This document shows positions 20,041 to 28,604 of a stretch of DNA of 33,037 nucleotides, one piece after another. The DNA is taken from positions 1-33,037 of the IMG/VR virus record IMGVR_UViG_3300042508_000021, one strand, 5' to 3'. Made by a program: the position numbers and the translations under genes. Source of the DNA: a virus. Positions within the stretch are counted from its first letter, which is position 1, and each line of letters opens with the position of its first letter. The notes beneath the pieces were generated by a model. That model did not search any database, had not been told where the DNA came from, and was given only the letters and a program-made list of their open reading frames with translations.

Positions 20041-20333
20041 AGTCGCCAGCATGGACTCGCAAGGCCGGTAAAAGCCCGTCTGGTGGACTGAACGAGGCTG
20101 GGCGGAAGTCTTACGAAAGAGCTAATCCAGGATCAGACCTGAAGGCTCCTGTTAAGGCTGGTGACAATCCGCGCAGGGCATCATTCCTGGCTAGGATGGG
20201 TGGTATGCCTGGGCCAGAGTTCAAGGACGGAAAACCAACCCGTCTGCTGCTGTCACTGAAAGCATGGGGTGCGTCATCCAAGGCTGATGCCAAGGCTAAA
20301 GCTAAGGCTATCAGCGAACGCAATAAAAAGTGA
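20037..20333 (+). CDS. DUF6321-like protein
   Basis: A 98-residue basic protein: SPAWTRKAGKSPSGGLNEAG (3-22), RKSYERANPGSDLKAPV, then PRRASFLARMGGMPGPEFKD and GKPTRLLLSLKAWGASS. These blocks match the DUF6321 pattern found in phages infecting many hosts, of unknown function. The high Lys/Arg/Gly content and conserved W-T-R-K and RMGGMPGP motifs suggest binding to nucleic acid or a virion component. ATGA and GTGA overlaps join it to both neighbours. Confidence 0.78.
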   Translation: MKSPAWTRKAGKSPSGGLNEAGRKSYERANPGSDLKAPVKAGDNPRRASFLARMGGMPGPEFKDGKPTRLLLSLKAWGASSKADAKAKAKAISERNKK

Positions 20334-21022
20334 TCGTAAACCACGATCCATATTGGCATTGTGTGATAGATGACTTCTTCACCAACCCAGATCAGCTAGC
20401 AGAAGAGTTCCCGCAGCCAGACGATCCATGCTGGTTTCGGTATGACAATCCGTTAGAGGTCAAGCGTACCTGCAACGACTGGCACAGGTTCCCGCCAGAG
20501 ACATACAAGACCTTTGCTTGGCTAACCAGCGACAGGTTCACAGCTAACCTCGAGGCGATGGTTGACGAGGATCTGTTCGCTGACCAAGGATTGCACGGTG
20601 GTGGCTGGCATCAGCACAGCAGAGGAGGGAAGCTAAATGTTCACCTGGATTACAACATCCATCCAAAGCTACACCTACAACGTAGGCTTAACCTTATTGT
20701 TTACCTGTCTGCTACATGGGAATCGTCCTGGGGTGGTGGGTTGGGTCTGTACAAGGACAGCAGAACTCTTGCAAAGGTCATTGAGCCGAAGTTCAACAGG
20801 GCAGTGATCTTCGACACCAGAGGCTCATGGCATGGACTGCCTGATCCAATCAAATGTCCTGCTGATGTAACCAGAAACTCAATCGCTGTATACTATTTGT
20901 CTGAACCGGCAACAACCACAGACAATCGTAAGAGAGCATTGTTTGCACCAACACCGGAGCAGATGGGTGATCCAGAGATCGAAAGGCTGATTAAGGATCG
21001 AGTGAAACCGATGACCCGTTAG
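20330..21022 (+). CDS. 2-oxoglutarate/Fe(II)-dependent oxygenase
   Basis: A 230-residue enzyme of the prolyl-4-hydroxylase-like 2OG-Fe(II) superfamily, starting at GTG within a GTGA overlap (MIVNHDPYWHCVIDDFF). His105-x-Asp107 (NVHLDYN) and distal His168 (SWHGLPDP) are the iron ligands. Arg182 (TRNSIAVYYL) binds 2-oxoglutarate. LNLIVYLSATWESSWGGGL (120-138) is the typical core strand. Such enzymes hydroxylate protein, sugar or nucleic-acid side groups. The neighbouring glycosyltransferases and methylase suggest a modification pathway, but the substrate is unknown. Confidence 0.88.
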   Translation: MIVNHDPYWHCVIDDFFTNPDQLAEEFPQPDDPCWFRYDNPLEVKRTCNDWHRFPPETYKTFAWLTSDRFTANLEAMVDEDLFADQGLHGGGWHQHSRGGKLNVHLDYNIHPKLHLQRRLNLIVYLSATWESSWGGGLGLYKDSRTLAKVIEPKFNRAVIFDTRGSWHGLPDPIKCPADVTRNSIAVYYLSEPATTTDNRKRALFAPTPEQMGDPEIERLIKDRVKPMTR

Positions 21023-21030
21023 GAGTCGGA

Positions 21031-22398
21031 ATGATAGAGAAGATTGGAATCGACAAGCTGATTCCATACGCCAGGAATGCGCGTACACACTCGGACGAGC
21101 AAGTTGCCCAGATTGCTGCCAGCATCCGAGAGTTTGGGTTCAACAACCCTGTCTTGATAGCAGACGACAACAGCATCATTGCCGGTCACGGCAGGGTGAT
21201 GGCTGCTCGAAAGCTAAACCTGTCAGAAGTGCCTTGTATCAGGTTGAGTCATCTGTCAGAGACTCAGCGGAAGGCTTACATCCTGGCTGATAATAAGCTC
21301 GCGCTGAATGCTGGTTGGGATGACAACCTTTTGTCGATTGAGCTTGCAGACCTGAAAGATTTAGGGTTCGACACAGACCTGACTGGGTTCTCAGCAGACG
21401 AGATTGCTGCGTTGATGCCGGTAGAGGTTACGGAAGGGCTGACAGATGAGGATGAGGTTCCAGAGGTTCCAGACGAGCCGGTAACCAAGCTAGGGGATGT
21501 GTGGCTGCTTGGTAAGCATAGGGTGATGTGCGGAGATTGCAAGTCTTTTACAGATGTGGATAAGGTTGTAAATGGGCGAAAGATCAATTTGGTTGTCACA
21601 TCTCCGCCATATGCGGCGCAAAGAGAATACGACACCTCATCCAAATTCAAACCTATTCATCCAGATGAGTATGTTAATTGGTATCGGGATGTGGCATCAA
21701 ACATCATGGCTAATCTTGCCGATGATGGGTCTTATTTCTGCAACATTAAACCAAATGCCGAAGGTATAAAAAGAGAGTTATATGTCTTTGACTTGGTTCT
21801 GTCTCATGTAAGAGATTGGGGATGGAACTTTGCAGATGAATTCTGTTGGGAGAGGACTGGAATTCCGCAACAAGTATCAAGAAGGTTCAAAAATCAATTT
21901 GAGCCAATCTATCACTTTACTAAAGGCGATTGGAAGTTTAGGCCGGATGAGGTAAGACACAAGTCGAAAGCCGTTCCAAAGGCTAAAGGCAAAGGGGCCG
22001 GTAATACGAGTGCGGCCAAACGTCAAGGTCATGTTTCGGCTGTTGAAGGAAACCAAATTAGTGAGGGAATGGCTTATCCTGGGAACAGACTCCCAACATT
22101 TCATTCAGAGGCATTAGGTCATCCAGCGGCTTACCCAGTAGGATTAGCAGAATTCTTTATCAAAGCTTATACAGATAAAGGTGATGTTGTGTTTGACCCA
22201 TTTATGGGAAGCGGATCAACGCTCATCGCAGCAGAAAAGAATGGCAGAGCAGCTTGCGGGACTGAGCTGAGTCCTTTCTACACAGATTTAATAGTCAAAC
22301 GCTGGCAAGACTTCACCGGCAAACAAGCTACGCTAGAGTCAACGGGTGACACTTTTAATACACTTTCGGATATAAAAAATGCAAGGCAAACGGCATAA
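21031..22398 (+). CDS. ParB-domain / DNA methyltransferase fusion
   Basis: A 455-residue two-domain protein. Residues 1-95 form a ParB/Srx-like domain: KLIPYARNARTHSDEQVAQI, then NPVLIADDNSIIAGHGRVMA. The methylase follows from about 150. Motif IV, TSPPY, lies at 190-194 and motif I, FDPFMGSGST, at 388-397, the beta-class order. The TSPPY form and order point to an N4-cytosine or N6-adenine methylase acting on DNA. ParB-methylase fusions are common in phages and prophages and may protect phage DNA from restriction. A basic linker with KAVPKAKGKGAGN divides the two methylase motifs. Confidence 0.9.
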   Translation: MIEKIGIDKLIPYARNARTHSDEQVAQIAASIREFGFNNPVLIADDNSIIAGHGRVMAARKLNLSEVPCIRLSHLSETQRKAYILADNKLALNAGWDDNLLSIELADLKDLGFDTDLTGFSADEIAALMPVEVTEGLTDEDEVPEVPDEPVTKLGDVWLLGKHRVMCGDCKSFTDVDKVVNGRKINLVVTSPPYAAQREYDTSSKFKPIHPDEYVNWYRDVASNIMANLADDGSYFCNIKPNAEGIKRELYVFDLVLSHVRDWGWNFADEFCWERTGIPQQVSRRFKNQFEPIYHFTKGDWKFRPDEVRHKSKAVPKAKGKGAGNTSAAKRQGHVSAVEGNQISEGMAYPGNRLPTFHSEALGHPAAYPVGLAEFFIKAYTDKGDVVFDPFMGSGSTLIAAEKNGRAACGTELSPFYTDLIVKRWQDFTGKQATLESTGDTFNTLSDIKNARQTA

Positions 22399-22741
22399 AC
22401 CAACGGACGAGGATCGTCGGCTAGTCAAGACGCTATCCGCTGTCGGGGTGCGTTATGTTGACATTGCCGACAAGCTAGAGATTGACCACGACACACTCAC
22501 CAAGCACTACAAGAAGGAACTGACTGAAGGTCGAATGGAGGCGAATGCCGCGGTCGCTCAAACACTGTTCCAGCAGGCCAAAGCAGGAAACACTACCGCT
22601 ATGATCTTCTGGCTCAAGACTCGAGCCGGATGGAAAGAGAAACAGGTTGTCGAGCATTCTGGTATCGATGGTGAGCCAATCAAAACAGCAGCAATCCTAG
22701 AGGTGGTCGGAGTTGAGGCAGAAGGTCGAGATTCCGAATAA
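22379..22741 (+). CDS. terS: Terminase small subunit
   Basis: A 120-residue protein starting MQGKRHKPTDEDRRLVKTLS. A helix-turn-helix is seen at about 22-45 (GVRYVDIADKLEIDHDTLTK). It is followed by the conserved HYKKELTEGRMEANAAVAQT and AGNTTAMIFWLKTRAGWKE, characteristic of small terminase subunits in related phages. It recognises the packaging site and delivers DNA to the large subunit. It overlaps the methylase end by 20 bases and the large subunit by 29. Confidence 0.9.
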   Translation: MQGKRHKPTDEDRRLVKTLSAVGVRYVDIADKLEIDHDTLTKHYKKELTEGRMEANAAVAQTLFQQAKAGNTTAMIFWLKTRAGWKEKQVVEHSGIDGEPIKTAAILEVVGVEAEGRDSE

Positions 22742-23966
22742 GCTCTTACCGCTCTTTCAGCCAAAGCGATACAAGATCCTTCATGGTGGACGAGGATCTG
22801 GTAAGTCCTGGTCGATTGCCAGAGCACTTGTAGCGTTAGGAGCCACAAAGCCTATCAGGGTGCTGTGTGCTCGAGAGACGCAGAAGAGCATCCAGGAGTC
22901 TGTCCACAGGCTGCTGAAGGATCAGATTGATCTGCTGAACCTCGCTGAGTTCTACGAGGTCCAAGAGACAAAGATCATCGGCAAGAATGGGACAGAGTTC
23001 ACATTCGCAGGTATCCGTCAGCAGGGTGTTGCAAATCTTAAATCGTACGAAGGTACAGATGTCTGCTGGGTGGAAGAGGCTCAGGTTGTCAGTAAACGAT
23101 CCTGGGACATCCTGATTCCGACCATTCGCAAGCCAGGGTCAGAGATATGGGTCAGTTTCAACCCAGAACTGGATACCGATGAGACGTTTACAAGGTTTGT
23201 GACGCATCCACCTGCTGAAAGCTGGGTCTGTCAGGTCAACTGGTCAGACAACCCGTGGTTCCCGGAAGAGCTAGACAAAGAGCGCAGAGACTGGCTAGAC
23301 AGAGATCCGACTGGGTATCTGACAGTCTGGGAGGGTCGATGCAGACCTGCTGTAGACGGTGCGATCTACGCAAATGAGATTGAAGCTCTACAGCGAGAAG
23401 GCCGGATCAGGTCTGTGCCATACGATCCAACACTGAAAGTCCACACTGTCTGGGATTTGGGATGGAATGACTCCATGTCGATCATCTTTGTCCAGAAGGT
23501 TGCGTCAGAAGTTAGGATCATTGACTTTATCGAGGACAGTCACAGAACGATTGACAGTTATGTCATGGAGATCGAATCAAGAAAATGGCGATGGGGTACA
23601 GATTTCATTCCGCACGATGGAGCGCATAAAAACTTCCAGACCGGTAGATCCACACAGAACCTATTAGAAACGCTTGGGAGGCGCGTAACAGTGCTTCCAA
23701 GGGGTAGTCCAGAGGAAGGCATCAGAATCGCTAGGATGGTCTTTCCAAGGGCTTATTTCGATACTGACAAAACGATGGAGCTAGTCAACCATCTAAAACG
23801 GTATCGCAGGGCTATCAATCAGGTGACGCAAGAGGCTGGCGCACCATTGCACGATGAGCATTCTCACGCTGCTGATGCGTGGCGTTATCTTGCAGAGTCA
23901 CTGGAAATGATGTCCAATGACGATTGGGGCAAACCGATTGCAACAAATACCAAGTGGGTGGTCTGA
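22713..23966 (+). CDS. terL: Terminase large subunit (packaging ATPase/nuclease)
   Basis: A 417-residue protein of the Sf6/P22-like terminase group, started at TTG 22713 (MRQKVEIPNKLLPLFQPKRY) with AGAGGTGG upstream. Walker A is GGRGSGKS at 25-32, and Walker B is VCWVEE at 117-122. SFNPELDTDETF is the coupling segment, WSDNPWFPEEL is near 200, and VWDLGWND, FIPHDGAH and HSHAADAWRY carry the nuclease metal ligands. It cuts concatemers and drives DNA into the procapsid. The length is normal. The stop overlaps the next gene (TGATG). Confidence 0.95.
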   Translation: MRQKVEIPNKLLPLFQPKRYKILHGGRGSGKSWSIARALVALGATKPIRVLCARETQKSIQESVHRLLKDQIDLLNLAEFYEVQETKIIGKNGTEFTFAGIRQQGVANLKSYEGTDVCWVEEAQVVSKRSWDILIPTIRKPGSEIWVSFNPELDTDETFTRFVTHPPAESWVCQVNWSDNPWFPEELDKERRDWLDRDPTGYLTVWEGRCRPAVDGAIYANEIEALQREGRIRSVPYDPTLKVHTVWDLGWNDSMSIIFVQKVASEVRIIDFIEDSHRTIDSYVMEIESRKWRWGTDFIPHDGAHKNFQTGRSTQNLLETLGRRVTVLPRGSPEEGIRIARMVFPRAYFDTDKTMELVNHLKRYRRAINQVTQEAGAPLHDEHSHAADAWRYLAESLEMMSNDDWGKPIATNTKWVV

Positions 23967-24133
23967 TGCTAGTCCCGCAGGGAAATATCGTCTTGCGTCG
24001 AGATTTCGACCAAGTTGTCTATGAGCTTCGTGAGCGTATTCGCCAGCTAGAGCAGGAGATTGCTGCGCTGAAACAGTCTGAGCCACCTCCGAAGCGTCAA
24101 TACACTCGCAGGGCAGAGGTGCAAAATGGATGA
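23966..24133 (+). CDS. Small coiled-coil protein between terminase and portal
   Basis: A 55-residue protein starting MLVPQGNIVLRRDFDQVVYE. Residues 13-35 form a heptad coiled coil (VVYELRERIRQLEQEIAALK), and the end is basic and Pro-rich (PPPKRQYTRRAEVQNG). Tiny coiled-coil genes at this site occur in many related phages, and some may aid packaging or portal assembly. It overlaps both neighbours by a few bases. Too short for many callers, but the frame is intact. Confidence 0.68.
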   Translation: MLVPQGNIVLRRDFDQVVYELRERIRQLEQEIAALKQSEPPPKRQYTRRAEVQNG

Positions 24134-26132
24134 GGGTCGGCTGAAAGGCATTCTGTCGTCTGAGATTGATGACGCTATTGGCTATCTGGACACAGAGACC
24201 ACTGCTGAACGCGCTAAAGCAATGGATTACTACCTTCGTAAGCCGTATGGCAACGAGGTAGAAGGTCGCTCACAGATCATCACCGCAGAGGTTGCTGAGG
24301 CTGTAGACGGTGCTTTGCCAGATCTGATCCGGGTGTTCACTCGCGCAGACGACATCATCCAGTATGAGCCTGTTGGCCCAGGTGATGAGGAAGGTGCGAA
24401 GCAAGCAACGGATTACGCAAACTGGGTTTTCTACAAGCAAAACCCAGGTTTTACCATCCTGCATCACTGGTTCAAGGATGCACTGCTCCAGAAGACCGGG
24501 ACGGTCAAAGCGTATTGGGATGAGAAGCTGGATGTGATCGAGGAGGTTTACAAGAACCTCTCAGAGATCGAGCTTGCACTATTGCTGGCAGACGGAACCC
24601 GACAGGTTGTTGCAGAGCAGATCGAGGAAGTAGAGGTTGACGGTCAGGTCACGCAGACTCGCAGTGTTGTTGTCCAGAAGCGCAACAAGATCGGTCGAGT
24701 TGTCGTTGAGAACGTCCCTCCGGAAGAGTTGATCGTCTCCAAGAAGGCTAGAACCGTTCAGGATGCTCCATTCCTAGCTCACCGTACTCTGGTTCCAAGG
24801 TCGATCCTGATCCAGATGGGGTTCGATAAGGAGATCGTTGACGGTCTGCCAGCATTCAACAGCCTAGACTTCACCGAGGAGCGTCTTGCTCGATACACGC
24901 CGGGAGAGGAGCCTTTCGAGGTCACTTCGCTGGATGAGTCGATGCAGGAGGTCGAGGTTTTCGAGTGCTACATTTATGTTGATTATGACGGGGACGGTCT
25001 TGCTGAGTTGCGGAAGATCTTCTACAGCAACAACGAGATTCTGAGCAACGAGAAGACGGACTATGTTCCGTTCCATGTTATTTGCCCGATCCCGATCCCG
25101 CACAAGTTCTTTGGTCAGTCGCTGGCAGACAGGACGATTGATCTGCAACTGATCAAGTCCACCCTGGTGCGTCAGTCGCTGGATAACCTGTATCTGTCGA
25201 ACAATGCTCGGATGGGTGTGGTCGAGGGTCAGGTCAACATCGATGACTTGCTCAATGTGACTCCGGGTGGTGTCGTCAGGATGAAAAGTCCTGGTGCGAT
25301 GACTCCGATCACGGTTCCATCCATCGGTGATCAAATCTTCCCGATGATGGGCTATTTCGATCAGGTTCAGCAGAAACGGACTGGTGTATCAGATGCTCAA
25401 CAGGGACTCGATCCAAACATCCTGCAAAACGTCACTGCTGCTGCTGTGGCTGCGGTTACCAACGCTGCTCAAGGCAAGATCGAACTGATCGCTAGGATCT
25501 TTGCTGAGACGGGGGTTAAGTCGCTGTTCAAGGGCATTTTGCACCTGCTCTGCAAGTATCAGGACAAGCAGGTTCTGCTTCGTATGCGCGGCAAGTTTGT
25601 GCCGATGGATCCTCGAGAGTGGTCGAATCAGTACGATGTCAGCATTCGGGTTGGTCTTGGGACTGGTACGAAGCAAGAACAGATGGCAATGCTCCAGATG
25701 GTTTTGGCCAAACAGGAGCAGATCCTACAGTTGGCAGGGCCGGCTAACCCGTTGGTCAGTCTCGGGCAGTATCGGGCGACTCTTGGCAGGTTTGTTGAGG
25801 CTGCTGGATTCAAGGACTCAACTGAGTTCTTCCGGGACATCACTCCAGAACAGGATCAGCAACTGTCCAATCCTCCTCCTCAGCAACCGCAACCCAATCC
25901 TGCTACCGATGCCATGATTGCTCAAGCGCAAGCGCAGATCCAGATCGAGCAGCAGAAAGCGATGGCAGCAATCGAGACTCAACGGATGAAGGCTCAAGCC
26001 GATATTCAGCTTGCCAGGGAAAAGGCTGCTGCTGAACTCCAGTTGAAGCAACAAGAGTTTGAGGCAGAGGCACAGTTGAAAGCTGCCAAGATCGGCGCGG
26101 GTATTAGTGCGAACGTGGAAATCCCAGGATGA
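24126..26132 (+). CDS. Portal protein
   Basis: A 668-residue portal of the P22/SU10-like podoviral type. The N-terminus reads LSSEIDDAIGYLDTETTAER with the YLRKPYGNEVEGRSQIIT segment near 41-58. VPPEELIVSKKART is near 199-212. CPIPIPHKFFGQSLADRTID and VRQSLDNLYLSNNARMGVVE lie near 318-363. The C-terminus is a long Gln/Ala-rich helical barrel region. The dodecameric portal is the channel for packaging and ejection. The length fits the large portal subgroup. Confidence 0.92.
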   Translation: MDEGRLKGILSSEIDDAIGYLDTETTAERAKAMDYYLRKPYGNEVEGRSQIITAEVAEAVDGALPDLIRVFTRADDIIQYEPVGPGDEEGAKQATDYANWVFYKQNPGFTILHHWFKDALLQKTGTVKAYWDEKLDVIEEVYKNLSEIELALLLADGTRQVVAEQIEEVEVDGQVTQTRSVVVQKRNKIGRVVVENVPPEELIVSKKARTVQDAPFLAHRTLVPRSILIQMGFDKEIVDGLPAFNSLDFTEERLARYTPGEEPFEVTSLDESMQEVEVFECYIYVDYDGDGLAELRKIFYSNNEILSNEKTDYVPFHVICPIPIPHKFFGQSLADRTIDLQLIKSTLVRQSLDNLYLSNNARMGVVEGQVNIDDLLNVTPGGVVRMKSPGAMTPITVPSIGDQIFPMMGYFDQVQQKRTGVSDAQQGLDPNILQNVTAAAVAAVTNAAQGKIELIARIFAETGVKSLFKGILHLLCKYQDKQVLLRMRGKFVPMDPREWSNQYDVSIRVGLGTGTKQEQMAMLQMVLAKQEQILQLAGPANPLVSLGQYRATLGRFVEAAGFKDSTEFFRDITPEQDQQLSNPPPQQPQPNPATDAMIAQAQAQIQIEQQKAMAAIETQRMKAQADIQLAREKAAAELQLKQQEFEAEAQLKAAKIGAGISANVEIPG

Positions 26133-26356
26133 GTCCAGATCGCGCAGCTAATCTGCTCCGGGATGATGAGTTTGTCAGGGAACTGGAAAGCCTGAAACAA
26201 GGGTTTGTTGACAGGATTGTTAACTCTAGTGATCACGAGGTTGACGCTAGAGAAAATTCCTATAGAATGATTCGCGCAATAGATTTGATCAAAAGTCATT
26301 TCCAAGCGATTGCCGATACGACTGAGATCAGGTCTAAACGATGGAAAATTTTGTGA
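26129..26356 (+). CDS. Small unknown protein after the portal
   Basis: A 75-residue helical protein starting MSPDRAANLLRDDEFVRELE in an ATGA overlap. FVRELESLKQGFVDRIVNSS and a central RENSYRMIRAIDLIKSHFQA suggest two amphipathic helices. Proteins of this size and pattern are commonly encoded between portal and scaffold in related phages. They have no assigned function, though capsid assembly or a portal-linked role is conceivable. Confidence 0.65.
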   Translation: MSPDRAANLLRDDEFVRELESLKQGFVDRIVNSSDHEVDARENSYRMIRAIDLIKSHFQAIADTTEIRSKRWKIL

Positions 26357-26364
26357 GGGTTTGA

Positions 26365-27282
26365 ATGGACACTACTCCGCAAGGAAGTGGACAGCTTGAT
26401 GTAAACAGTGGCGCTGCCGCAATTCTTGGATTGATGGGCGATGCTGAGGCTCCACAAGCCGACCAGCAGGAACCGCAGGAAGAGGTTGTAGAGCAGGAGC
26501 AGGAACAGACTGAGCAGGTTGAGGAAACTCCGCGCTACCGGGTGAAAGCAGCCGGTGAGGAACGCGAGGTTACTCTGGATGAACTGATCAAGTCTTACCA
26601 GCTTGGCACGGATTACACTCAGAAAACCCAATCGCTAGCGGAACAGCGGAAGGCTCTGGAAGCAGAGAGACAGGCTGTCGAGCAAGCGAAAGCTCTCCGA
26701 GACCAGTATGCAGAGCGTCTGCAAGCTATTCAGCAGGTGCTGGCAGAACAGTCGAAGGGCGAGAACCTTGAGGCATTGAAAGAATCTGATCCAATCGGAT
26801 ATGCGGTCAAGGTCGCAGAGTTACAGCAGCGCCGAGAGCAACTAGCAGCAGTCCAAGCTGAACAGCAACGAATTGCCTACCAGCAACAATCGGAGCATCA
26901 GCAGAGACTTGCAAGCATCGTTGCCGAGGAACAGCAGAAGCTGGCTCAAGCGATCCCTGAGTTTGCAGATCCACAGAAGGGTGAAACGGTTAGAGGCGAG
27001 ATCAGGGCTTACGCCAAACAACTCGGTTTCACGGATCAGGAACTTGCCCAGGTCTACGATTCACGCGCTGTATTGACTCTCTGGAAGGCGGCTCAATACG
27101 ACAAACTTCTGTCTCAGAAGCCGGGTGTCCAGAAGAAGGTTGCGGAAGCTCCGAAAGTGTTGAAACCGGGAACCAGTAGGCCGGTGAACACAGAGGAGAT
27201 GGCAATCAGGGATCAGCGCAAAGTCCTGAAAAAGACCGGCAAAGCGCGAGACGCTGCTGCCATTTTTGAACGATTCCTGTAA
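26365..27282 (+). CDS. Scaffolding protein
   Basis: A 305-residue, strongly charged protein. Residues 30-60 are acidic and Gln-rich (QQEPQEEVVEQEQEQTEQVE). YRVKAAGEEREVTLDELIKS is a short folded patch, and residues 85-210 are coiled coil. The C-terminus is basic (KVLKKTGKARDAAAIFERFL). This acidic-coiled coil-basic layout, directly before the capsid gene, is that of phage scaffolds that guide procapsid assembly and then leave. No protease is encoded nearby. Confidence 0.82.
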   Translation: MDTTPQGSGQLDVNSGAAAILGLMGDAEAPQADQQEPQEEVVEQEQEQTEQVEETPRYRVKAAGEEREVTLDELIKSYQLGTDYTQKTQSLAEQRKALEAERQAVEQAKALRDQYAERLQAIQQVLAEQSKGENLEALKESDPIGYAVKVAELQQRREQLAAVQAEQQRIAYQQQSEHQQRLASIVAEEQQKLAQAIPEFADPQKGETVRGEIRAYAKQLGFTDQELAQVYDSRAVLTLWKAAQYDKLLSQKPGVQKKVAEAPKVLKPGTSRPVNTEEMAIRDQRKVLKKTGKARDAAAIFERFL

Positions 27283-27292
27283 GGATTTTGAA

Positions 27293-28237
27293 ATGAGCAC
27301 TTTTACCGCACACAGCGCAATCGGTATGCGCGAAGATTTGATTGATGTTATCTACGACATCAGTCCGACCGAAACCCCGATTTTGTCCACCTTGGCTCGC
27401 ACCAAAGCGACTGCTGTTTATCACGAATGGCAAAGCGATTCGCTGGCTGCTGCTACGACTGCAAACGCTGCGGTTGAGGGCGCTGATGCTGTTGCTACTA
27501 CGATCAGCCCGACTGTTCGTCTTGGAAACTATACGCAGATCGTTCAAAAGACGATCAGCATCTCCAACACGCTGGAAGCCGTTAACAAGGCTGGCCGGAA
27601 GTCGGAGAAGGCATATCAGCTTTCTAAGGCTGCGTCGGAACTGAAGCGCGACATGGAAACCATCATCACTGCCAACCAAGGGCAGACTGCTGGTTCGTCC
27701 ACCACCGCTCGGAAACTCGGTGCGATTCTGTCCTGGCTGAAGACCAACACTTCCGCTGGTACGTCTGGCACTGATCCGACGACGATTGGTGTTTCGACTC
27801 GCTCGGATGGTGCTACCCGTACCTTCACCGAGACGATTCTGAAGGATGTTGTGGCCGAGGTGTTTGTTTCGGGTGGCAATCCGAAATTGCTGGTGGTCAA
27901 CAGCGGTCTGAAGCAGAAGGTGTCGAGTTTCGCTGGTATCGCAGCACAGCGTTATATGGCTCCTGGTGACCAGCCGACGACCATCATCGGGGCTGCGGAT
28001 GTTTACATGAGCGATTTCGGTACACTGTCGGTCACCCCGGATCGCTTCATGCGTACCAGGGATGCACTGCTGCTCGATCCTGAGTATGCTGCGATTGCGT
28101 ATCTGCGTCCGTTTGCGACGAATGATCTGGCGAAGACCGGCGATGCTGAGAAGACCCAGCTTCTCGCTGAGTTCACGCTGGAGATGCGGAACGAGGCAGC
28201 TCATGGCATCGCAGCCGATTTGAACCCCGCGCTGTAA
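27293..28237 (+). CDS. Major capsid protein (SU10-like)
   Basis: A 314-residue protein started at ATG 27293, with AAGGA seven bases upstream; an earlier in-frame start would add nine odd residues. It begins MSTFTAHSAIGMREDLIDVI and continues with ISPTETPILSTLARTKATAV. This is the pattern of the SU10 major capsid (DUF5309) family with an HK97-type fold. GRKSEKAYQLSKAASELKRD is near 101-120, and GAADVYMSDFGTLSVTPDRF is near 234-253. It forms the head shell. A terminator follows the stop after 17 bases. Confidence 0.9.
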   Translation: MSTFTAHSAIGMREDLIDVIYDISPTETPILSTLARTKATAVYHEWQSDSLAAATTANAAVEGADAVATTISPTVRLGNYTQIVQKTISISNTLEAVNKAGRKSEKAYQLSKAASELKRDMETIITANQGQTAGSSTTARKLGAILSWLKTNTSAGTSGTDPTTIGVSTRSDGATRTFTETILKDVVAEVFVSGGNPKLLVVNSGLKQKVSSFAGIAAQRYMAPGDQPTTIIGAADVYMSDFGTLSVTPDRFMRTRDALLLDPEYAAIAYLRPFATNDLAKTGDAEKTQLLAEFTLEMRNEAAHGIAADLNPAL

Positions 28238-28254
28238 TCAGTAATGACTGATGG

Positions 28255-28285
28255 GAGGGAGTGGGGAAACCTGCTCCCTCTTTTT
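28255..28285 (+). terminator. Intrinsic terminator after the major capsid gene
   Basis: GAGGGAG (28255-28261) pairs with CTCCCTC (28274-28280), with extra GG/CC pairing in the loop, then TTTTT (28281-28285). A partial stop here would keep capsid transcript levels above those of the following genes. Confidence 0.8.
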
Positions 28286-28287
28286 GC

Positions 28288-28596
28288 ATGAAAGACTTAT
28301 TCAGTATCAGTGAGACTCGCTACACGGTAGCGACGTTGCAAGACGATCAAGTCATCCTGACCACTAAGCAGGATGTGTCTGAGATCGTGGAAGCAAACAA
28401 ACAACAGGTCAACGCTGCAACCAAGAAGGTTGACAGTGTTATGACCCATGTTGCCAGGATTCCAAACACGGTGATTGATGTCCTCAACAAGATGGGCATC
28501 ATGCGTGGATTCATGGTGACAGACGAAAAACGATTTAAGGCTTGGTTGAATGACCCTGATAACCGAGTCTGGAGGACTTACCCAGGAAGCGTTTAA
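28288..28596 (+). CDS. Unknown conserved virion-region protein
   Basis: A 102-residue protein from ATG 28288 (MKDLFSISETRYTVATLQDD). An alternative GTG at 28261 would lie within the terminator stem. The helix EIVEANKQQVNAATKKVDSV is followed by MTHVARIPNTVIDVLNKMG and the C-terminal WLNDPDNRVWRTYPGSV. That C-terminal motif recurs in phage proteins encoded after the capsid gene. No ribosome site is visible before 28288 apart from the hairpin. Expression may rely on read-through and weak initiation. Function unknown, structural role possible. Confidence 0.7.
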   Translation: MKDLFSISETRYTVATLQDDQVILTTKQDVSEIVEANKQQVNAATKKVDSVMTHVARIPNTVIDVLNKMGIMRGFMVTDEKRFKAWLNDPDNRVWRTYPGSV

Positions 28597-28604
28597 GGAG
28601 GAGC

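Noticed and set aside
27206-28204. 332-residue minus-strand open frame opposite the major capsid gene
   Set aside because: It is a shadow of the capsid codons: Arg/Ser-rich, no motif, no ribosome site, and it opposes a certain gene.
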